Shown here in pieces: positions 6,988 to 7,765 of a stretch of 7,765 nucleotides of DNA. How positions within the stretch are numbered: position 1 is the first letter of the stretch; each line of letters opens with the position of its first letter. Source of the DNA: Bacteroidales bacterium (lineage in GTDB: Bacteria; Bacteroidota; Bacteroidia; Bacteroidales; VadinHA17). The position numbers and the translations under genes were made by a program. Under the pieces are notes generated by a model, which was not told the origin of the DNA, ran no database searches, and saw nothing but the letters and a program-made list of their open reading frames with translations. The stretch is taken from contig JALOMM010000062.1 of the NCBI GenBank assembly GCA_025455535.1, forward strand, positions 1 through 7,765, read 5' to 3'.

Positions 6988-6996
6988 TGTACAGAG

Positions 6997-7765
6997 ATGG
7001 CTAAAAATATCAACTTATCAGCGGCTGACAATATCAGGATCCTTTCAATGGCTATGGTCGAAAAGGCAAACTCCGGCCACCCCGGAGGAGCCATGGGCGG
7101 AGCTGACTTCATCCATATTCTCTACTCCGAGTTTCTCCGGTTTGACCCTTCAGACGGTGAATGGATAAACCGCGACCGGTTCTTCCTTGACCCCGGTCAC
7201 ATGTCCCCGATGCTCTATTCCGTCCTGACCCTGACAGGTCACTTCACCGTCGATGACATTATGAGCTTCAGGCAGTGGGGAAGTCCCACTCCCGGACATC
7301 CCGAGCTTGACAGGGCCCGGGGAATAGAGAACACCTCCGGCCCTCTAGGGCAGGGTCACACCATGGCCGTGGGTGCAGCTATCGCCGAGCGTTTTCTTAC
7401 CGCACGCTTCGGAAGACTGTTTGAACACAAGATATACACATACATTTCCGACGGCGGCATACAGGAAGAGATATCCCAGGGTGCCGGCAGGCTTGCCGGT
7501 CACCTGGGACTGAGCAACCTGATAATGTTCTATGATTCCAATGACATACAGCTCTCAACCGAGACATCCGCGGTGACATCCGAAGATACCGCTGCAAAGT
7601 ACAAGGCATGGGGCTGGCGCGTGATGACCATTGACGGCCACAGCCATGACCAGATCAGGGGTGCCCTCAGAATGGCAAACGATGAGAACAAGAAGCCTGT
7701 ACTTATAATCGGCAGGACAGTGATGGGCAAAGGGCTTGTTGATGAGGCCGGCAACAGCTTCGAAG
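6997..7765 (+). CDS. tkt: Transketolase, N-terminal (thiamine-binding) part, 3'-truncated by window end
   Basis: The first 256 residues of a transketolase, which moves two-carbon ketol units between sugar phosphates in the pentose phosphate pathway using thiamine diphosphate. The frame is open to the window end. Visible are SGHPGG (26-31, active-site H28), DPGHMSPMLY (65-74, H68), TPGHPE (98-103, H101), GPLGQG (115-120), the cofactor/metal motif D152-G-G followed by N182 and I184, and the conserved KAWGW (203-207). The thiamine motif reads S-D-G-G-I-Q-E-E rather than the usual G-D-G-x-x-x-E-G. The sequence resembles the single-chain Bacteroidales enzyme (about 670 residues) more than split transketolases, but the C-terminal half is outside the window. 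The ATG at 6997, 31 bases after pdxB, begins MAKNINLSAADNIR, the usual N-terminus for this type. It supplies erythrose-4-phosphate, upstream of the PdxB substrate. Identity is secure; single-chain architecture is inferred. Confidence 0.92.
   Translation, partial: MAKNINLSAADNIRILSMAMVEKANSGHPGGAMGGADFIHILYSEFLRFDPSDGEWINRDRFFLDPGHMSPMLYSVLTLTGHFTVDDIMSFRQWGSPTPGHPELDRARGIENTSGPLGQGHTMAVGAAIAERFLTARFGRLFEHKIYTYISDGGIQEEISQGAGRLAGHLGLSNLIMFYDSNDIQLSTETSAVTSEDTAAKYKAWGWRVMTIDGHSHDQIRGALRMANDENKKPVLIIGRTVMGKGLVDEAGNSFE

Noticed and set aside
6966..6996. Bacteroidota-type promoter (TTTG ... TAnnTTTG) or terminator before transketolase
   Set aside because: TTTG occurs twice but with wrong spacing and no TAnn before the second; the hairpin lacks a T-run and a GC-rich stem.
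6968..7168. Plus-strand 66-codon frame just after pdxB
   Set aside because: It overlaps the transketolase start in another frame; the transketolase frame shows conserved thiamine-enzyme motifs.

Overview
The window is a single co-directional block of seven plus-strand genes with short spacers (4 to 51 bases). Both edges cut a gene: the first lacks its N-terminus and the last lacks its C-terminus. It looks like Bacteroidota DNA, probably Bacteroidales-like. The reasons are A-rich leaders in place of Shine-Dalgarno sites before most genes, heavy use of AGG/AGA arginine and ATA isoleucine codons at a GC content near 50% by eye, and a transketolase whose motifs resemble the Bacteroidales form. 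The organism is inferred from these traits, not proven.

Layout: (1) an ExuT-like MFS sugar-acid transporter, 2-1450, partial; (2) an SDR-type D-mannonate oxidoreductase (UxuB/YjmF type), 1465-2310; (3) a PPi-type 6-phosphofructokinase, 2353-3633; (4) a HAD-family phosphatase of unknown substrate, 3685-4554; (5) a LarA-family protein (nickel-pincer-nucleotide racemase/epimerase), 4568-5830; (6) 4-phosphoerythronate dehydrogenase PdxB, 5835-6965; (7) the N-terminal part of a full-type transketolase, 6997-7765. I see no RNA genes, mobile elements, CRISPR arrays or convincing terminators. No gene-free stretch exceeds 51 bases.

How they fit: the transporter and the oxidoreductase point to hexuronate use (glucuronate to fructuronate to D-mannonate). 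The LarA homologue keeps the LarA catalytic and cofactor residues but differs where LarA contacts its substrate. Its place beside a mannonate-forming enzyme suggests it acts on a sugar acid, for example interconverting D-mannonate and D-gluconate by C2 epimerisation. Phosphofructokinase, transketolase and PdxB tie the block to central sugar phosphates: erythrose-4-phosphate, sedoheptulose-7-phosphate and vitamin B6 precursors. The HAD phosphatase is the least explained member. The most interesting candidate is the combination of hexuronate genes, LarA homologue and HAD phosphatase.
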